DNA from: Nilaparvata lugens
Lineage: Eukaryota > Arthropoda > Insecta > Hemiptera > Delphacidae
Length of the DNA stretch: 64,000 nt
Direction: 5' to 3'
Assembly (NCBI RefSeq): GCF_014356525.2
Contig: NC_052510.1
Coordinates: forward strand, 57,511,273-57,575,272
Shown in pieces: positions 1-10,644 of the stretch. Positions within the stretch are counted from its first letter, which is position 1. Every line of letters starts with the position of its first letter. A model generated the notes under the pieces. That model was not told where the DNA came from. It ran no database searches and saw nothing but the letters and a program-made list of their open reading frames with translations. The translations under genes were made by a program, and so were the position numbers.

Positions 1-2057
1 ATGAGTTGACTAGATTGGATTTGAATGCTTTGAGATTGGCTCCCGTACCTGAAAATAGAACTTTGCCTGAGTTTTATCTGGGTGGCAATCCATTCCACTG
101 TGACTGTTCCATGGATTGGTTGCCGGTAATCAATAACATGAGTTTGAGGCAGCATCCTCGGGTAATGGACTTGGAGAATGTGATGTGCAAGATGAGCTAC
201 TCAAGGGGCTTAGTGCACTTGTCAGCCGTCGATTCCCGTCCTTCTGAGTTCCTGTGCAACTATGAGACGCACTGCTTTGCACTGTGCCACTGCTGTGACT
301 TCGACGCCTGTGATTGTGAGATGACTTGTCCGACTAACTGTACTTGCTATCATGACCAGACGTGGAGCACAAACGTTGTTGACTGTTCGCGACAAAACAA
401 TGACCAAATCCCGAGACGAATCCCCATGGATGCTACTCATGTGTATTTGGATGGAAATAATTTGAAAGAGCTTCAAAATCATGTGTTTATTGGGAGGAAA
501 AATATGAGGACTTTGTTTGTGAATGCTAGTAGAATTCAAACTATACAGAATAGAACTTTCAACGGGTTGAATGCGTTACGTGTGTTACATTTGGAGGATA
601 ATTTGATCAAAGAATTGAAGGGTTATGAGTTTGATCATTTGTCACAGCTACGTGAACTGTATTTACAGAATAATCAGATTGCACATATCGGTAACTCCAC
701 GCTTTTCCCGTTGAAATCGCTGGAAATTTTGCGTTTAGACGGGAATCGTTTGGTGAGCTTCCCGGTTTGGCAGTTGACGCTGAACTCTTATCTAGTCGAA
801 GTAACGTTGGGCAACAACCGATGGAGTTGCCGTTGTAAGTTCCTGAAAGAGCTGCGATCGTGGGTGTCGGATAACTCGCAGAAAGTGGCTGATAGCGGAG
901 ACATCTGGTGCTATGCGAACGAAACTAGAACACCCTACCGGCGGGAGGTAGATCTGAATAACACGGCTTGCAGCGATTACTACTCGGACAGTTCCGTGAT
1001 ACAGAGTCTGATTGTTTCCGATTATTTGCCGATGGTGATAGTGACACTGTCGGCACTTGTGATTGTTGTGGTTTTGAGTGTGGTCATGTTTATATTCCGT
1101 GATTCTGTGAGGGTGTGGTTGTTCTCGACGTATGGTGTGAGGTTGTTCCAATTCAAAGCGCCGTCAGCGAAACATTACGGGGAGGATCGGGAGAAACTGT
1201 ATGATGGGTATGTTGTGTATAGTCCGAAAGACGAGGAGTTTGTGTTGCAAAGTATTGTAGCGGAGTTGGAGCACGGTAGTCCGTCGTTCCATTTATGTCT
1301 GCATTATAGGGACCTGCCACACTCGGCGGCGCCCTATCTGCAGCACACGTCGCCCGTTGTCGTCGAGGCGGCGGAGGCCAGTCGGCGTGTGATACTCGTG
1401 TTGTCGAGGAACTTCCTCCAGACCGAATGGTCGAGGTTCGAGTTCCGTTCGGCGCTGCACGAAGCGCTGAAAGGTCGAGTGTTCAAGCTGGTGCTGGTGG
1501 AGGAAGGGAGTATTCTCCCAGAGGCGGAGCTCGACCCCGACCTGAGGCCTTACCTGAAGACGGGCACGCGGATCCGCTGGGGCGAGAAGCGGTTCTGGGA
1601 GCGGTTGAGGTATGTGATGCCCAGTGCAGCCAGTGATAACAAGCGGAAATCGTGTAACTACAGGAGAAACATCAACAACTATAGCTTGGACTCTGGGCCA
1701 GGGCACAACCACGCGTACCTCCAGGAGAAAACTCTACAAACTAACTACCCTACACCCGAAAACCTCCCTCCAGCATACAAGGAGGACGCGAACTATTCGT
1801 CGGCGACAACTGCGACTCCCTCGCCAAGGCCGGTGCATAGACACCACGGCTACTCGAACCCCGAGAGACCATCGAGTGAACATATCTACTCGTCGATCGA
1901 CTCGCCAGACTACACCGGCTTCGAGAGGAGTGACTCGCGCACGCAACAGCGCTCGCCTGCGCTCAATAACCACCAGACGCATCAACAGCCTCCAGGCTGG
2001 CGGACGGCGGGAGCTGCCGTCGTCAACAACGGCGGAGTGCAGGCCTACCTAGTCTGA
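1..2057 (+). CDS. Toll-like receptor, long Toll class (Toll-6/7/18w/Tollo type), 3' part
   Basis: Single-pass membrane receptor of the insect Toll family; members bind Spatzle-type ligands or act in cell-cell recognition and epithelial patterning. The frame is open at the left edge (the codon at position 6 is an internal Leu, not a start), so the N-terminal leucine-rich repeats (LRRs) lie outside the window. Counting residues from position 6: LRR C-cap with HCDC at 31-34; a Cys-rich stretch and N-cap at about 84-127; LRRs at about 135-260; a second C-cap (Cys 275, 277, 302, 322); a transmembrane helix at about 341-364; a cytoplasmic TIR domain at about 397-540 with box 1 YDGYVVYSPKDEEF, box 2 RDLP at 435-438 and box 3 FW at 530-531. 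A 143-residue low-complexity tail follows, rich in Ser, Thr, Pro, His and Asn, with EHIYSSIDSPDY and terminal QAYLV. The double C-cap/N-cap order is typical of long Tolls. I cannot choose the exact paralogue without an alignment. Stop TGA at 2055-2057. Confidence 0.95.
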   Translation, partial: ELTRLDLNALRLAPVPENRTLPEFYLGGNPFHCDCSMDWLPVINNMSLRQHPRVMDLENVMCKMSYSRGLVHLSAVDSRPSEFLCNYETHCFALCHCCDFDACDCEMTCPTNCTCYHDQTWSTNVVDCSRQNNDQIPRRIPMDATHVYLDGNNLKELQNHVFIGRKNMRTLFVNASRIQTIQNRTFNGLNALRVLHLEDNLIKELKGYEFDHLSQLRELYLQNNQIAHIGNSTLFPLKSLEILRLDGNRLVSFPVWQLTLNSYLVEVTLGNNRWSCRCKFLKELRSWVSDNSQKVADSGDIWCYANETRTPYRREVDLNNTACSDYYSDSSVIQSLIVSDYLPMVIVTLSALVIVVVLSVVMFIFRDSVRVWLFSTYGVRLFQFKAPSAKHYGEDREKLYDGYVVYSPKDEEFVLQSIVAELEHGSPSFHLCLHYRDLPHSAAPYLQHTSPVVVEAAEASRRVILVLSRNFLQTEWSRFEFRSALHEALKGRVFKLVLVEEGSILPEAELDPDLRPYLKTGTRIRWGEKRFWERLRYVMPSAASDNKRKSCNYRRNINNYSLDSGPGHNHAYLQEKTLQTNYPTPENLPPAYKEDANYSSATTATPSPRPVHRHHGYSNPERPSSEHIYSSIDSPDYTGFERSDSRTQQRSPALNNHQTHQQPPGWRTAGAAVVNNGGVQAYLV

Positions 2058-2137
2058 TGCACGTTATCCTTACTCAAGGTAAACACCAACTACAAACATA
2101 TTCTTATTAAAGTGAAAATATTTTAATTTATGTAAAA
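2058..2137 (+). other. proximal 3' UTR of the Toll gene
   Basis: AT-rich sequence directly after the stop codon. It contains CTCAAGGTAAAC near 2074, a donor-like GGTAAAC, so splicing within the 3' UTR cannot be excluded. No AATAAA occurs before the tandem repeat that follows. Confidence 0.5.
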
Positions 2138-2585
2138 GTGATAATTTTTCAATTTAGTTTATATCATAGAGGGCGATTTTTAGTCCTGCTACCCAGTTTT
2201 CAATAAAATACATAAAATCTGATATTCATTAGTTCATTTTTTAAGCACTTTGATGAAAATTATCAGGAGAGAAAATGTGAAAGTGATAATATTTTTATTC
2301 AGTTTATATCATAGAGGGTTATTTTTAGTCCTGTTACCCAGTTTTCAATAAAATACATAAAATCTGATATTCATTAGTTCATTTTTTAAGCACTTTGATG
2401 AAAATTATCAGGAGAGAAAAATGTGAAAGTGATAATATTTTAATTTATGTAAAAGTGATAATATTTTCATTTAGTTTGTATCATAGAGGGTTATTTTAGT
2501 CATGTTTCCCAGTTATTAATGAAATACAGAAAATCTAGTTAATTTTTCCAAGCTCTCTGATTGAAGTTATTAGGAGAGGAATATC
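2138..2585 (+). repeat. 145-bp tandem repeat, three copies, in the presumed Toll 3' UTR
   Basis: Copies begin with GTGATAAT at 2138, 2283 and 2429/2455. The first two are nearly identical; the third is more diverged. Each of the first two carries TTTTCAATAAAATACATAA, so the array multiplies a poly(A)-signal-bearing segment. Confidence 0.9.
2202..2207 (+). promoter_or_regulatory. candidate poly(A) signal AATAAA (second copy at 2347-2352)
   Basis: These are the first canonical AATAAA hexamers after the Toll stop codon, 145 and 290 bases downstream. They lie at the same position in two copies of the tandem repeat, which would give two alternative cleavage sites. No clear GT-rich downstream element was identified. 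Confidence 0.45.
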
Positions 2586-2620
2586 TTACGAACCCTGAAC
2601 TATTTTCTACCGAATTCAGA

Positions 2621-3137
2621 GAAAAGATAGCTAAGATAAAGATAAAAGACGATAAACTTTAGACGATTTTCTACCTTCGAGAAAAGATAGCTAAGATAAA
2701 GATAAAAGACGATAAACTTTAGACGATTTTCTACCTTCGAGAAAAGATAGCTAAGATAAAGATAAAAGACGATAAACTTTAGACGATTTTCTACCTTCGA
2801 GAAAAGATAGCTAAGATAAAGATAAAAGACGATAAACTTTAGACGATTTTCTACCTTCGAGAAAAGATAGCTAAGATAAAGATAAAAGACGATAAACTTT
2901 AGACGATTTTCTACCTTCGAGAAAAGATAGCTAAGATAAAGATAAAAGACGATAAACTTTAGACGATTTTCTACCTTCGAGAAAAGATAGCTAAGATAAA
3001 GATAAAAGACGATAAACTTTAGACGATTTTCTACCTTCGAGAAAAGATAGCTAAGATAAAGATAAAAGACGATAAACTTTAGACGATTTTCTACCTTCGA
3101 GAAAAGATAGCTAAGATAAAGATAAAAGACGATAAAC
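2621..3137. repeat. 60-bp minisatellite, 8.6 copies without visible divergence
   Basis: The unit begins GAAAAGATAGCTAAGATAAA and ends CTACCTTCGA; successive 60-base blocks from 2621 to 3120 read identically, then the array breaks at ATAAACGCA. A degenerate founder-like copy (TATTTTCTACCGAATTCAGA) sits just upstream at 2601-2620. Near-zero divergence implies recent expansion or homogenisation; real copy number may differ from the assembly. Confidence 0.97.
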
Positions 3138-3383
3138 GCATGGTATATTTTCTGTATGACACCAAGTCATAGTTTAGTTTCACTTTTCACATCCACTATT
3201 TTCACAACACTATTTTCAGTTCAAAATTCATAAAATTGGTATTAGGGAATTTGGAAGAATATCAACTAGTATAATCAAGTGAGAATATTACACTTTTGGC
3301 GAAGAGCGTTCTTATAAACCGAAATGACTTGAAAGACATTTTTTAATAAAATTCAACACCAAAGATTCAATCTCCAATGAATG
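3138..3383. other. AT-rich spacer, nothing recognised
   Basis: No repeat partner, ORF or RNA gene seen. Confidence 0.5.
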
Positions 3384-3616
3384 TCTGTAGCAGAAATATT
3401 AATCCTCATCCCAGACCTAGCAACGTTAAAATATTGTCTTGTTGTCTTCAGGGAAATACGAAACAACCAATAGTTTCTTGAAATTCGGAATTTTTGTATA
3501 TCTGTAGCAGAAATATTAATCCTCATCCCAGTATCTAGCAACGTAAAAATATTGTCTTGTTGTCTCCAAGAAAATATGTATCAACCAGTTTCTCGAAATT
3601 CGGAAATTTTGTTAGA
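3384..3616. repeat. 117-bp tandem duplication
   Basis: TCTGTAGCAGAAATATTAAT starts at 3384 and again at 3501; the copies share the CCTAGCAACGT and GAAATTCGGAA blocks with scattered substitutions and small indels. Confidence 0.9.
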
Positions 3617-3658
3617 ATTAAAATCCCAAGTAAAAGTTTTATGGAAATCGAGAAGGCT

Positions 3659-3715
3659 AGATTCCCTAGAATTGAAAGAATAACAACGAATTAATCTTTC
3701 AATTCAAGGGAATCT
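3659..3715. repeat. short inverted repeat (hairpin)
   Basis: Arms AGATTCCCTAGAATTGAAAG and TCTTTCAATTCAAGGGAATC, one mismatch, separated by about 15 bases. Function unknown. Confidence 0.8.
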
Positions 3716-4937
3716 AAATCCTAAGTAGTATTGAAAACAACTTCCAATATTCCATAAATAGATGTATGGATTCAGAAATGGATACTTCAATCCCGAATCG
3801 TTCGTAGAAAGTTAATCTACAATGAAAGCCTATTGATATTGTTCTGTCAAATTTCGCAAACTCATTATTAGGTTAGAGAAAAATAGAGTCAATTCCAATA
3901 GAAATCTCGTATATTTGTCATAAAAAGGAACGGTGGGCATTATTATTATATTCTAAAATAGGAGTCCCAATTCATATTACAAAATTCTAGCAGTGTGCTC
4001 CAATAGTCAAATACTAGTGAAGTCGATTATGAAATCATCTACCTATTTGGGATAAAGTTTGGATAAGGAAATAGCTCACTTTCATAGAATACAACGATTT
4101 CTTACTAAGTTAATTCAATAATGTTGGTTTCACAATATAAACTCCACTTGAGTAAACTGTATAATTTTATTGTGATTCAATGCCTTCAGAAATCTATCTT
4201 CAAGGTGACTTGAAAGAACTACAATATTATTTAAGGGATCTAATTTCTCTCAACACTAGAAAAACAGGTTAATTTTTGTTTGGAAAATCTGCCTCTAAAT
4301 TAACTCAATTTTTTTGCTTTGTATTTTCAAAACCTCTGTCGTCCGAAACTGAATGGACTCCCATAATAGCATACCAATTAATAAGATTCGCCAAATTTCT
4401 CAACTTATAATAACCCTCGTAATTTTCACTAATTTCGGTTGGGCTACCGCCTCCGAAATTACTTTCAGTTAGTAATGATTCCTAAACGACCAGTATTCTA
4501 CTGAATGGAATGACCCTTCAGAGTTAGAAATATCTTTTATGGCTACCCATTAAGTTCCTACCTGCATGTAAACGTTGTTAAAATGATTAACAGAAAAACA
4601 TTTTCAATATCTCCACGTCCAACTCACAAAAATCCTCAAGTAGTTCCACTCTGGAGGTCAGTCTATTCTCTAAATCGCCAACTCTTTATGCGAAATAACC
4701 GGATGAGAGTGGTAGGAATAAGTAATTAATATAATGGACCACGTGCAATGGGCAGAGCTTTATGTGACCTGGAAGTATTTCCAATTTTTGGAAGTTATGA
4801 GGCTGCTTGTCTTGCATATCTTCACCCAAATTGACTGAGAGAATAATTATTTAATGCTGGTTGGGAATTCGTTTTCTGCTTGAATATTTCCTCCCAGAGT
4901 GAATTAAGAGAAGTGAACTTATTAAATGTTTTGTATA
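3716..4937. other. unassigned AT-rich sequence
   Basis: No repeat partner within the window, no coding signal and no structured RNA recognised. Confidence 0.4.
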
Positions 4938-5604
4938 TAATCGTGAACTACGAATTGTCCAGTGATTAAATACTCGAAACAAAATGGGATTGTATTTTGT
5001 AGTATCTTTCAAAGTTTTGTATAGTGAGTTTTGACAGTACTTGATCAACTTTGGTTTTGCTATCCTTGTCTATCATTTGACAAAGCCGGTGGTAATATCA
5101 TTTTCCAGGTCCACAACGATGCCAATTATGTTTTTGACAGTGTATAAATATAATTAATTAATACAGAGAATCGGCATCGCTATTCTTTTATCTTTATCCA
5201 CTGCCATTATAACGTGGACCTCACTATAGGAATTGAAATATGTGATCGTTCGAAATAAAGAATATTTTGTAAGTTTTATATCAATAATTTGAAGCAGCCT
5301 GAAGAAATACGACAATAGTCATAAAATGATTGTATTGATTGATTGATTAGCTGCCTTTATTGAAGACCTAGGAGGGCGAAGTTAGGGCGTAGCCGATCCA
5401 CTCTTACACTTAACCCACCTATTGTGTAGAACTGTAATGTTCCGAATTGTCGATGATTGAGTGATTAAGTTTTTGGAACAAAATAGGATTGTTTTTTGTA
5501 GTATATTTCAAGGTGTGGGAATTGAAATGTGTGGTAGTCGGAAATGAAGAATATTGTGCAAGCTCTGTATCAATAGTATGAAACAGCTTGGAGAAATACG
5601 ACAG
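4938..5604. repeat. tandem duplication, one copy interrupted by element H1
   Basis: Host copy 1 is 4938-5019 plus 5230-5318; copy 2 is 5433-5604. Both run from ACGAATTGTCC/CCGAATTGTCG through GGATTGT.TTTTGTAGTAT to GAAATACGACA. Copy 2 has no insert, so it is the empty site for H1. The spacer 5331-5425 (TTTATTGAAGACCTAGGAGG) looks SINE-like but has no second copy here. Confidence 0.8.
5020..5229. mobile_element. H-family TIR element (H1), TA target
   Basis: Left end TATAGTGAG and right end GTGGACCTCACTATAG form inverted termini. The internal block TTGCTATCCTTGTCTATCAT is shared with other H copies at 32.2 and 39.7-40.4 kb. The uninterrupted duplicate at 5433-5604 fixes the insertion point. 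A TA duplication is consistent with a Tc1/mariner-type MITE. Confidence 0.75.
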
Positions 5605-6395
5605 GGTTATTGCTCTGAAGCCGTAGAACGGCTAAGAAAATACTTAATTTCCTTCCAACTTTTCCCTCCAACTGCGTAGGCTCCTGATTCATGCTCAATT
5701 AAATCAAAAGAATATGATGAACGTAGAAAGTAGGGAAAGTAGGAATAAGAAAAATAAGTTTCGACTCGCAGTGTTGGGAAAAGTTTAATTCGAAAAATTC
5801 CGGGTCTGTTTTTTACGCATGAAAAATTACTGTAGAAACTCGGTCGGATGGTGGTTTGAAATTCAGTTATAGCGTGCAATAGATTGCTGAACAAACTTGA
5901 ACTTTGTTCCTGAAACTCCAACAGTTTATTAACTGCAAACGTTCCCTGTCCAATGCAAGCTAACCTCAATTTAACTTAATTGAAGTTACATAATTTAAAA
6001 TGATTTTTCAGCTCGGGCCAGAACTATGAGCTCCTGAGAACCTTAATTATTCATTCTGATATTAGAAGTGAGGTCCAAAGTACACAGACGAGAAATTCGT
6101 TATCAAAATTTGATGAGACTCATATTTTTTAATAACATGTTCAATAAAACTCCATGCAAGTCCTTGTTTATTTTACTGCAGTACACCAATAGCTACAGAT
6201 ATCTTAATGAGAATTGTCTGTAAACTTTATAATATATCTCATTTTCACAAACCAAGTGTAAGAGAACTCAACCTTTCTCATTAACTCAGCACATTTTTCT
6301 TTATAATATTGTAGCAGGGTGAACTTGGGGGAAAATAGTATAAACAGAGTATAATTTATTTATCTTCATTGTGTGTAAATCACAAATACAAACTC
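5605..6395. other. unassigned AT-rich sequence
   Basis: Contains an open minus frame of about 120 codons at 5607-5969 with no recognisable domain and no second copy. I see no splice or codon support for it as a gene. Confidence 0.4.
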
Positions 6396-6530
6396 CACAT
6401 AACCTTTGGACTGTTCATTTTAAATTGAGGTTAAAACAGTTTTGGGCGACGGATGCCTGTTCTTAACACCTGCATTGTATGCTATTGTCCATGAATGAGT
6501 AAATAAATGAATAAATAAATAAATAAATTT
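6396..6530 (+). mobile_element. S-tail: retroelement 3' end
   Basis: CATAACCTTTGGACTGTTCA, then CAGTTTTGGGCGACGGATGC, then an (AATA)n tail. The order 'GGAC..., TTTTGGGC...GCCTGT, (AATA)n' recurs at 17.7, 17.8, 20.1, 24.1, 42.3, 51.4 and 56.95 kb. The short inverted GGGC/GCC(T) probably forms a 3' hairpin recognised by a LINE reverse transcriptase (inference). Confidence 0.7.
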
Positions 6531-6552
6531 GTTCTCATTCAATGCACTTAAC

Positions 6553-6605
6553 ATTGTAATGCCAATGTTATTACATTAGTGTCATTTGCATTGTAAATAA
6601 ATCAA
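6553..6605 (+). repeat. dispersed 3'-tail repeat, + copy
   Basis: CCAATGTTATTACATTAGTG followed by TCATTTGCATTGTAAATAAA; its reverse complement is at 8841-8892. The TAAA-type tail suggests another retroelement 3' end. Confidence 0.8.
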
Positions 6606-6610
6606 TCAAT

Positions 6611-7623
6611 TCTATATTAGGAATCAGTAGTGATACTATAGGTCCAACTTGAAAATCTGAGTGCAAGAAAATACGAAATCAGGGTATATAGTGAACAGTA
6701 GATTAGTTTTTATCAAATAAAATCGCTTGATAAATCCTCAATTTTACTTTTTGTTCCATCAGTGGTAACTCATTATTTCATAAATCAATATCCACATGGC
6801 CAATAATTGGTCCAAAGTTCTACCAATTCATTCATAAATATACAGTACATTATCTCAACAATTCAGTAGTAGTTTTACTCATTTTGTAGAAGCTGATGTC
6901 ATTCGAATAAAACTTGATTGATTAATCATTTTTCAAGTGGTTTTCGACAAAGCTATAAATGAGGAGTATTCATACATTTTCGTCGCCTGTTCCCTTGCAT
7001 AAAAACTGATAGAATAGAGAAAAAAATGATTTCAAAATACTGTATATATTATATACTTAATTCAATTATATATGATTAAGAATAATAATTATAGTCCAGT
7101 GACAAGTCTAGCCAATTTTTATAACTTAATGTTAAAAATGCTAGTTTACAAACAAAGTAGTTCATGATTTTTCCGTGTCCTGTTAATAGAAAAAATGCAG
7201 AAAAGCACTCAGGCAGTCTCCATTGGATGAAATTAAAAGGATGCCACGTGATGAGTTGAGGGAAACGGATATTAGTTTGTCCAAGTCCAGTATGATAGCT
7301 CTGTTTTAACGATTTTTCCAACAGAATGGTGAAGCTTCAAAATCCCATCACAGTTTCCTTTCTCTCTCTCAAACACACAATCTATCTTCCTCTCTTTCTC
7401 TTTACTCCACTCAATATTCGTGTACTCTGTTGTTACAGTATTGTCTTTCATAATATCATATCAATTAAAATCAAATTTTATTTCCAATACTTACAGAAAA
7501 ACACTCACATAAATATGTGTGACAGCAACAAGTAAATGGAAATAAAACAACAAAATATAAAATATAATGGTTAATCAACAATCACTAGTCGCTGACACAA
7601 TAATCAATAAAAAATACAAAGTA
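6611..7623. other. unassigned AT-rich sequence
   Basis: No repeat partner in the window and no coding signal beyond short chance frames. Confidence 0.4.
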
Positions 7624-8195
7624 GATGAGACGAAAAATAACATCCCGAGACTGTGCGGGGGGGTTGGAGTATCAGTTTTGTATATTTATCTTCCCATTAA
7701 TTCATTTGGTTATTTCTTATAAAATATAACAGAATTCAGAACAAGGCCTGCTAACTCAAGTAAAATATTATTATTAGAAAATATTCATTTTATGGTACAA
7801 AATACTACAATCATGATAAAATTATGATATTTAAGAAAAAAATTGGCTGAGCCTGTACTATTCCTCTTCAAAAATGTTGATAAAGAGTCAATAATGTTGT
7901 CCAAAGTTTGAGGTTATGATATCATACACTGCTTCTTCACAAGATTTTTAGTCTAGAAATAATGATTTAAAGATTTTGAATTTTGAAGGTCGACATAATA
8001 CTTCAAATGAATCATAATATTAAATATTTAATATTTAAATACTATTAAATTATAGGAGACAAAAGAAAACATCCCGAGACTGTGTGGAGGGATCAGTTTT
8101 TATAATTATCTTTAAATTAATTCATTTGGTTATTTCTTATAAAATATAATAGTATTCAGAACAAGGCCCGCTAACTCACGTAAATTATTATTATT
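7624..8195. repeat. two direct copies of a ~145-bp segment, 431 bp apart
   Basis: Copy 1 is 7624-7773 and copy 2 is 8055-8195. Shared blocks include ACATCCCGAGACTGTG, TTAATTCATTTGGTTATTTC and CAGAACAAGGCC.GCTAACTC. The spacer is AT-rich and unassigned. Confidence 0.85.
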
Positions 8196-8840
8196 TCCTG
8201 ATTTATTTCTCTTTCTTCTCTATTAAACCAATTCTATTTGGCACTGAAAGTTATTCCCAAATACTCTCAATGAGACAATTAGCCTACTAATTATTATTAA
8301 ACGAAAATCCATTAGCATTTCAATAATTGCAATATCTCAGTAATTTCCCTCTGGAGACAATTACTTTAATCCAGTGTACAACTGGTACTCATTCTTATAC
8401 ATCCCATGTAGTAGTCAATGAAAGATCACTATCATTTCTACGATTCTCTTGATAATTGTTAGAAATTCCAACCTGGAAAGTAGTGTGCCATTGGCTTTCA
8501 TCAGATCGGAGAAGTTGTTTGGAACTTCGGACAGATTTATTTGCATGCATTCGGCAGACAGGTTTCGTACAATCACCACCATCCACCTATAAATTGTTGC
8601 CATTAATATAACAATAAATAATAAATATCGCTAAAGGTCATCTCATAAATATTCGTGGAACCTTTTGATCTCTCGCCCTAGCCCACTAGTCCGCGGTTCT
8701 CCTGTTATTTGAACGAGCGAATTCCTAATAACAACAAATGAAGACCTTTCTCGGTTTTTCTATAACTCGGACCACTGTTCCATATTTAAATCTATTGCAA
8801 TGGTAGATCGTTGATCCTCTTCAAATTGTCAGCTGTACTC
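8196..8840. other. mostly unassigned; contains a lone M-family end at 8289-8310
   Basis: TAATTATTATTAAACGAAAATC at 8289-8310 matches the terminus of fold-back M (49958-50224). Its partner arm is not visible here, so it is a fragment or a solo end. The remainder shows nothing recognisable. Confidence 0.5.
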
Positions 8841-8892
8841 TTTATTTATTTATTTATTTACAATGCAAATGACACTAATGTAATAACATTGG
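8841..8892 (-). repeat. dispersed 3'-tail repeat, minus copy
   Basis: Reverse complement of 6553-6605, with a (TTTA)n tract at its left end, that is an A-rich tail on the minus strand. Confidence 0.8.
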
Positions 8893-9109
8893 AAGATAAA
8901 ATAATAAGATAGTCCTTGTGCGATTTTTCTTCCAAATTTATAGGTGACAAAGTCCAAGATAAGGTTAGAATTTCACTTGTACAATTTTTATAAAATTTTA
9001 ATCCAAAATAAACATGAAAACTATAAATTTTGAATTAAGATGGCTTGAATTAATAAATTGATTAGAAATATTCCACTCAATTACCACTTATAACGAATAA
9101 TATTGAGTT

Positions 9110-9269
9110 TTTGTGTAGTTGAGAAGTTGATATTGTGGTAATTATTCATATTGAATGATAAAGACTAAGAAATTGTCAAAAAACCACTAATTTATTGATA
9201 ATTAGAAAGACCGGTTTCTGTTATTACACCATTGTCAATCTCTGATAAACTGTTTAGTCTTTTTCATTT
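9110..9269 (-). mobile_element. X-family element I2 with 11-bp target duplication
   Basis: Flanked by perfect AATATTGAGTT at 9099-9109 and 9270-9280. It shares GAAGTTGATATTGTGGTAAT and AATTAGAAAGACCGGTTTC with the complete fold-back I1 at 41349-41581 but has only one arm. On the minus strand it carries ATTGACAATGGTG then CAGAAACCGG, the family core motif. Confidence 0.85.
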
Positions 9270-9497
9270 AATATTGAGTTATTTAAGAAAATTTGGAACC
9301 ATTCAAGAAACACAAACTTGTACTAACTAAGTACTTAGTACTTGTACTAAGTACTATCATAGAGTAAAGCCAGTTACACACCAGTTATCGAACAAAAATC
9401 ACACTATGATTATACGTGATCTTGATGAGATATCTAGATTTAGATACCATAGTACCAGAGACAAGTATTATTTAAACAATACAAGTTCAATTCAATA

Positions 9498-9901
9498 ATT
9501 GACCGAGCGAAGTGAGGTCTAAGATTCAAGTCGACGGTTTGGCATTTCTCTTAATGTTTAAATGTTTATATGTTGCGCATTTACGGCGAAACGCAGTAAT
9601 AGATTTTCATGAAATTTGACAGGTATGTTCCTTTCTTAATTGCGCGTCGACGTATATACAAGGTTTTTGGAAATTTTGCATTTCAAGGATAATAGAAAAT
9701 GAAAAAGGAGCCTCCTTCATATGCCAATATTGGAGTAAAAATCAGACTATAGAATTATTCATCATAAATCAGCTGACAAGTGATTACACAGATGTGTGGA
9801 GAAGCCAGTCTATTGCTGTATTTCCATAAGGTCTATAGTTTCAATCAGGTACTTGTGGATGAGAATACTGCGTGAGGTCTACTGTTCACAAAACTACTAG
9901 T
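9498..9901 (+). mobile_element. A-family dispersed repeat, copy A1 (404 bp)
   Basis: Starts ATTGACCGAGCGAAGTGAGG and ends TTCACAAAACTACTAGT; the same ends and order occur at 28.5 (minus), 32.3 and 38.7 kb. Interior landmarks are GCGCGTCGACGTATATACAA and GTGTGGAGAAGCCAG. Its flanks 9482-9497 and 9902-9917 match at about 12 of 16 positions, possibly an old target duplication. It is non-coding, with no poly(A) and no clear TIR, so the class is unresolved. Confidence 0.85.
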
Positions 9902-9903
9902 AC

Positions 9904-10284
9904 AAGAAGTATTCAATGGTATCTTTAAGCCAGTTACATACATCGATTTTGGATGTGCGATTTTCTACCACCCTTCTCATTAGATGAAACAGATGATGAT
10001 TGTCTAGTTCTAGTAGATTTCATAAGGATGACAAAAAATAAAATCAATATGAATTTTATAAATTTTGTTGTACGTCCAGCAATTGGTGTGTGTGTGTGTA
10101 GATATATAGTACCATTTTATATCACTAATTTTATAACAGATTGACTTTCATCTCCCTAATTTTGTCTCATCATGCCGTATTAGAAATGGAATCTGTAATA
10201 TTTATAATATGAAATATCAATTCTCAATGAAGAACCAGTTCATGTAGAGTCTAACTGGCTTTAAAATACCATAGAATACTTCTT
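9904..10284. mobile_element. R: 381-bp element with ~32-bp terminal inverted repeats
   Basis: The left end AAGAAGTATTCAATGGTATC...AAGCCAGTTA mirrors the right end TAACTGGCTTTAAAATACCA...GAATACTTCTT. The interior includes a (GT)n tract near 10087 and a 63-codon chance frame. MITE-like; class not determined. Confidence 0.7.
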
Positions 10285-10405
10285 ATATTATTTGAATTGT
10301 ACGTGCTTTGTTTGAATAAAAATTTGATTATTTTTATACCATAGAATACTTCTTATATTATTTGAATTGTACGTGCTTTGTTTGAATAAAAATTTGATTA
10401 TTTTT
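10266..10405. repeat. perfect 70-bp tandem duplication at the end of R
   Basis: ATACCATAGAATACTTCTTA begins at 10266 and 10336, and the two 70-base units are identical. The first 19 bases belong to the right TIR of R, so the duplication occurred after R inserted. Confidence 0.95.
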
Positions 10406-10434
10406 CTCTAGTACTATGTTATCTAAATCTAGAT

Positions 10435-10644
10435 ATGAAAACACTTTCGAAAATATCACTTATTTATTGTAAAAATTACAAACATGTTTCAACGCTAATG
10501 GTGTCATCTTCAGTGTGAAAAATTCAAAACTTTGAAATTAAAACATGTTTGTAATTTTTACAATAAATGAGTGATTTTTTTGACAACTACCCAGTGTTTT
10601 CATCATGGATAAATATCACAACTCACCAGAAACAGTATCTGAAG
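10435..10644 (-). mobile_element. X-family fold-back X1 with 11-bp target duplication
   Basis: Perfect flanking TAAATCTAGAT at 10424-10434 and 10645-10655. The unbroken left arm of Q contains this site once, confirming the insertion. Arms ATTGTAAAAATTACAAACAT and ATGTTTGTAATTTTTACAAT enclose a core that reads CTGAAGATGACACC...GCGTTGAAAC on the minus strand. The 3' part (GATAAATATCACAACTCACC) is shared with X8. Confidence 0.88.

Noticed and set aside
5607..5969. 120-codon minus ORF
   Set aside because: No recognisable domain and no duplicate or splice evidence; ORFs of this size are expected by chance in 64 kb.
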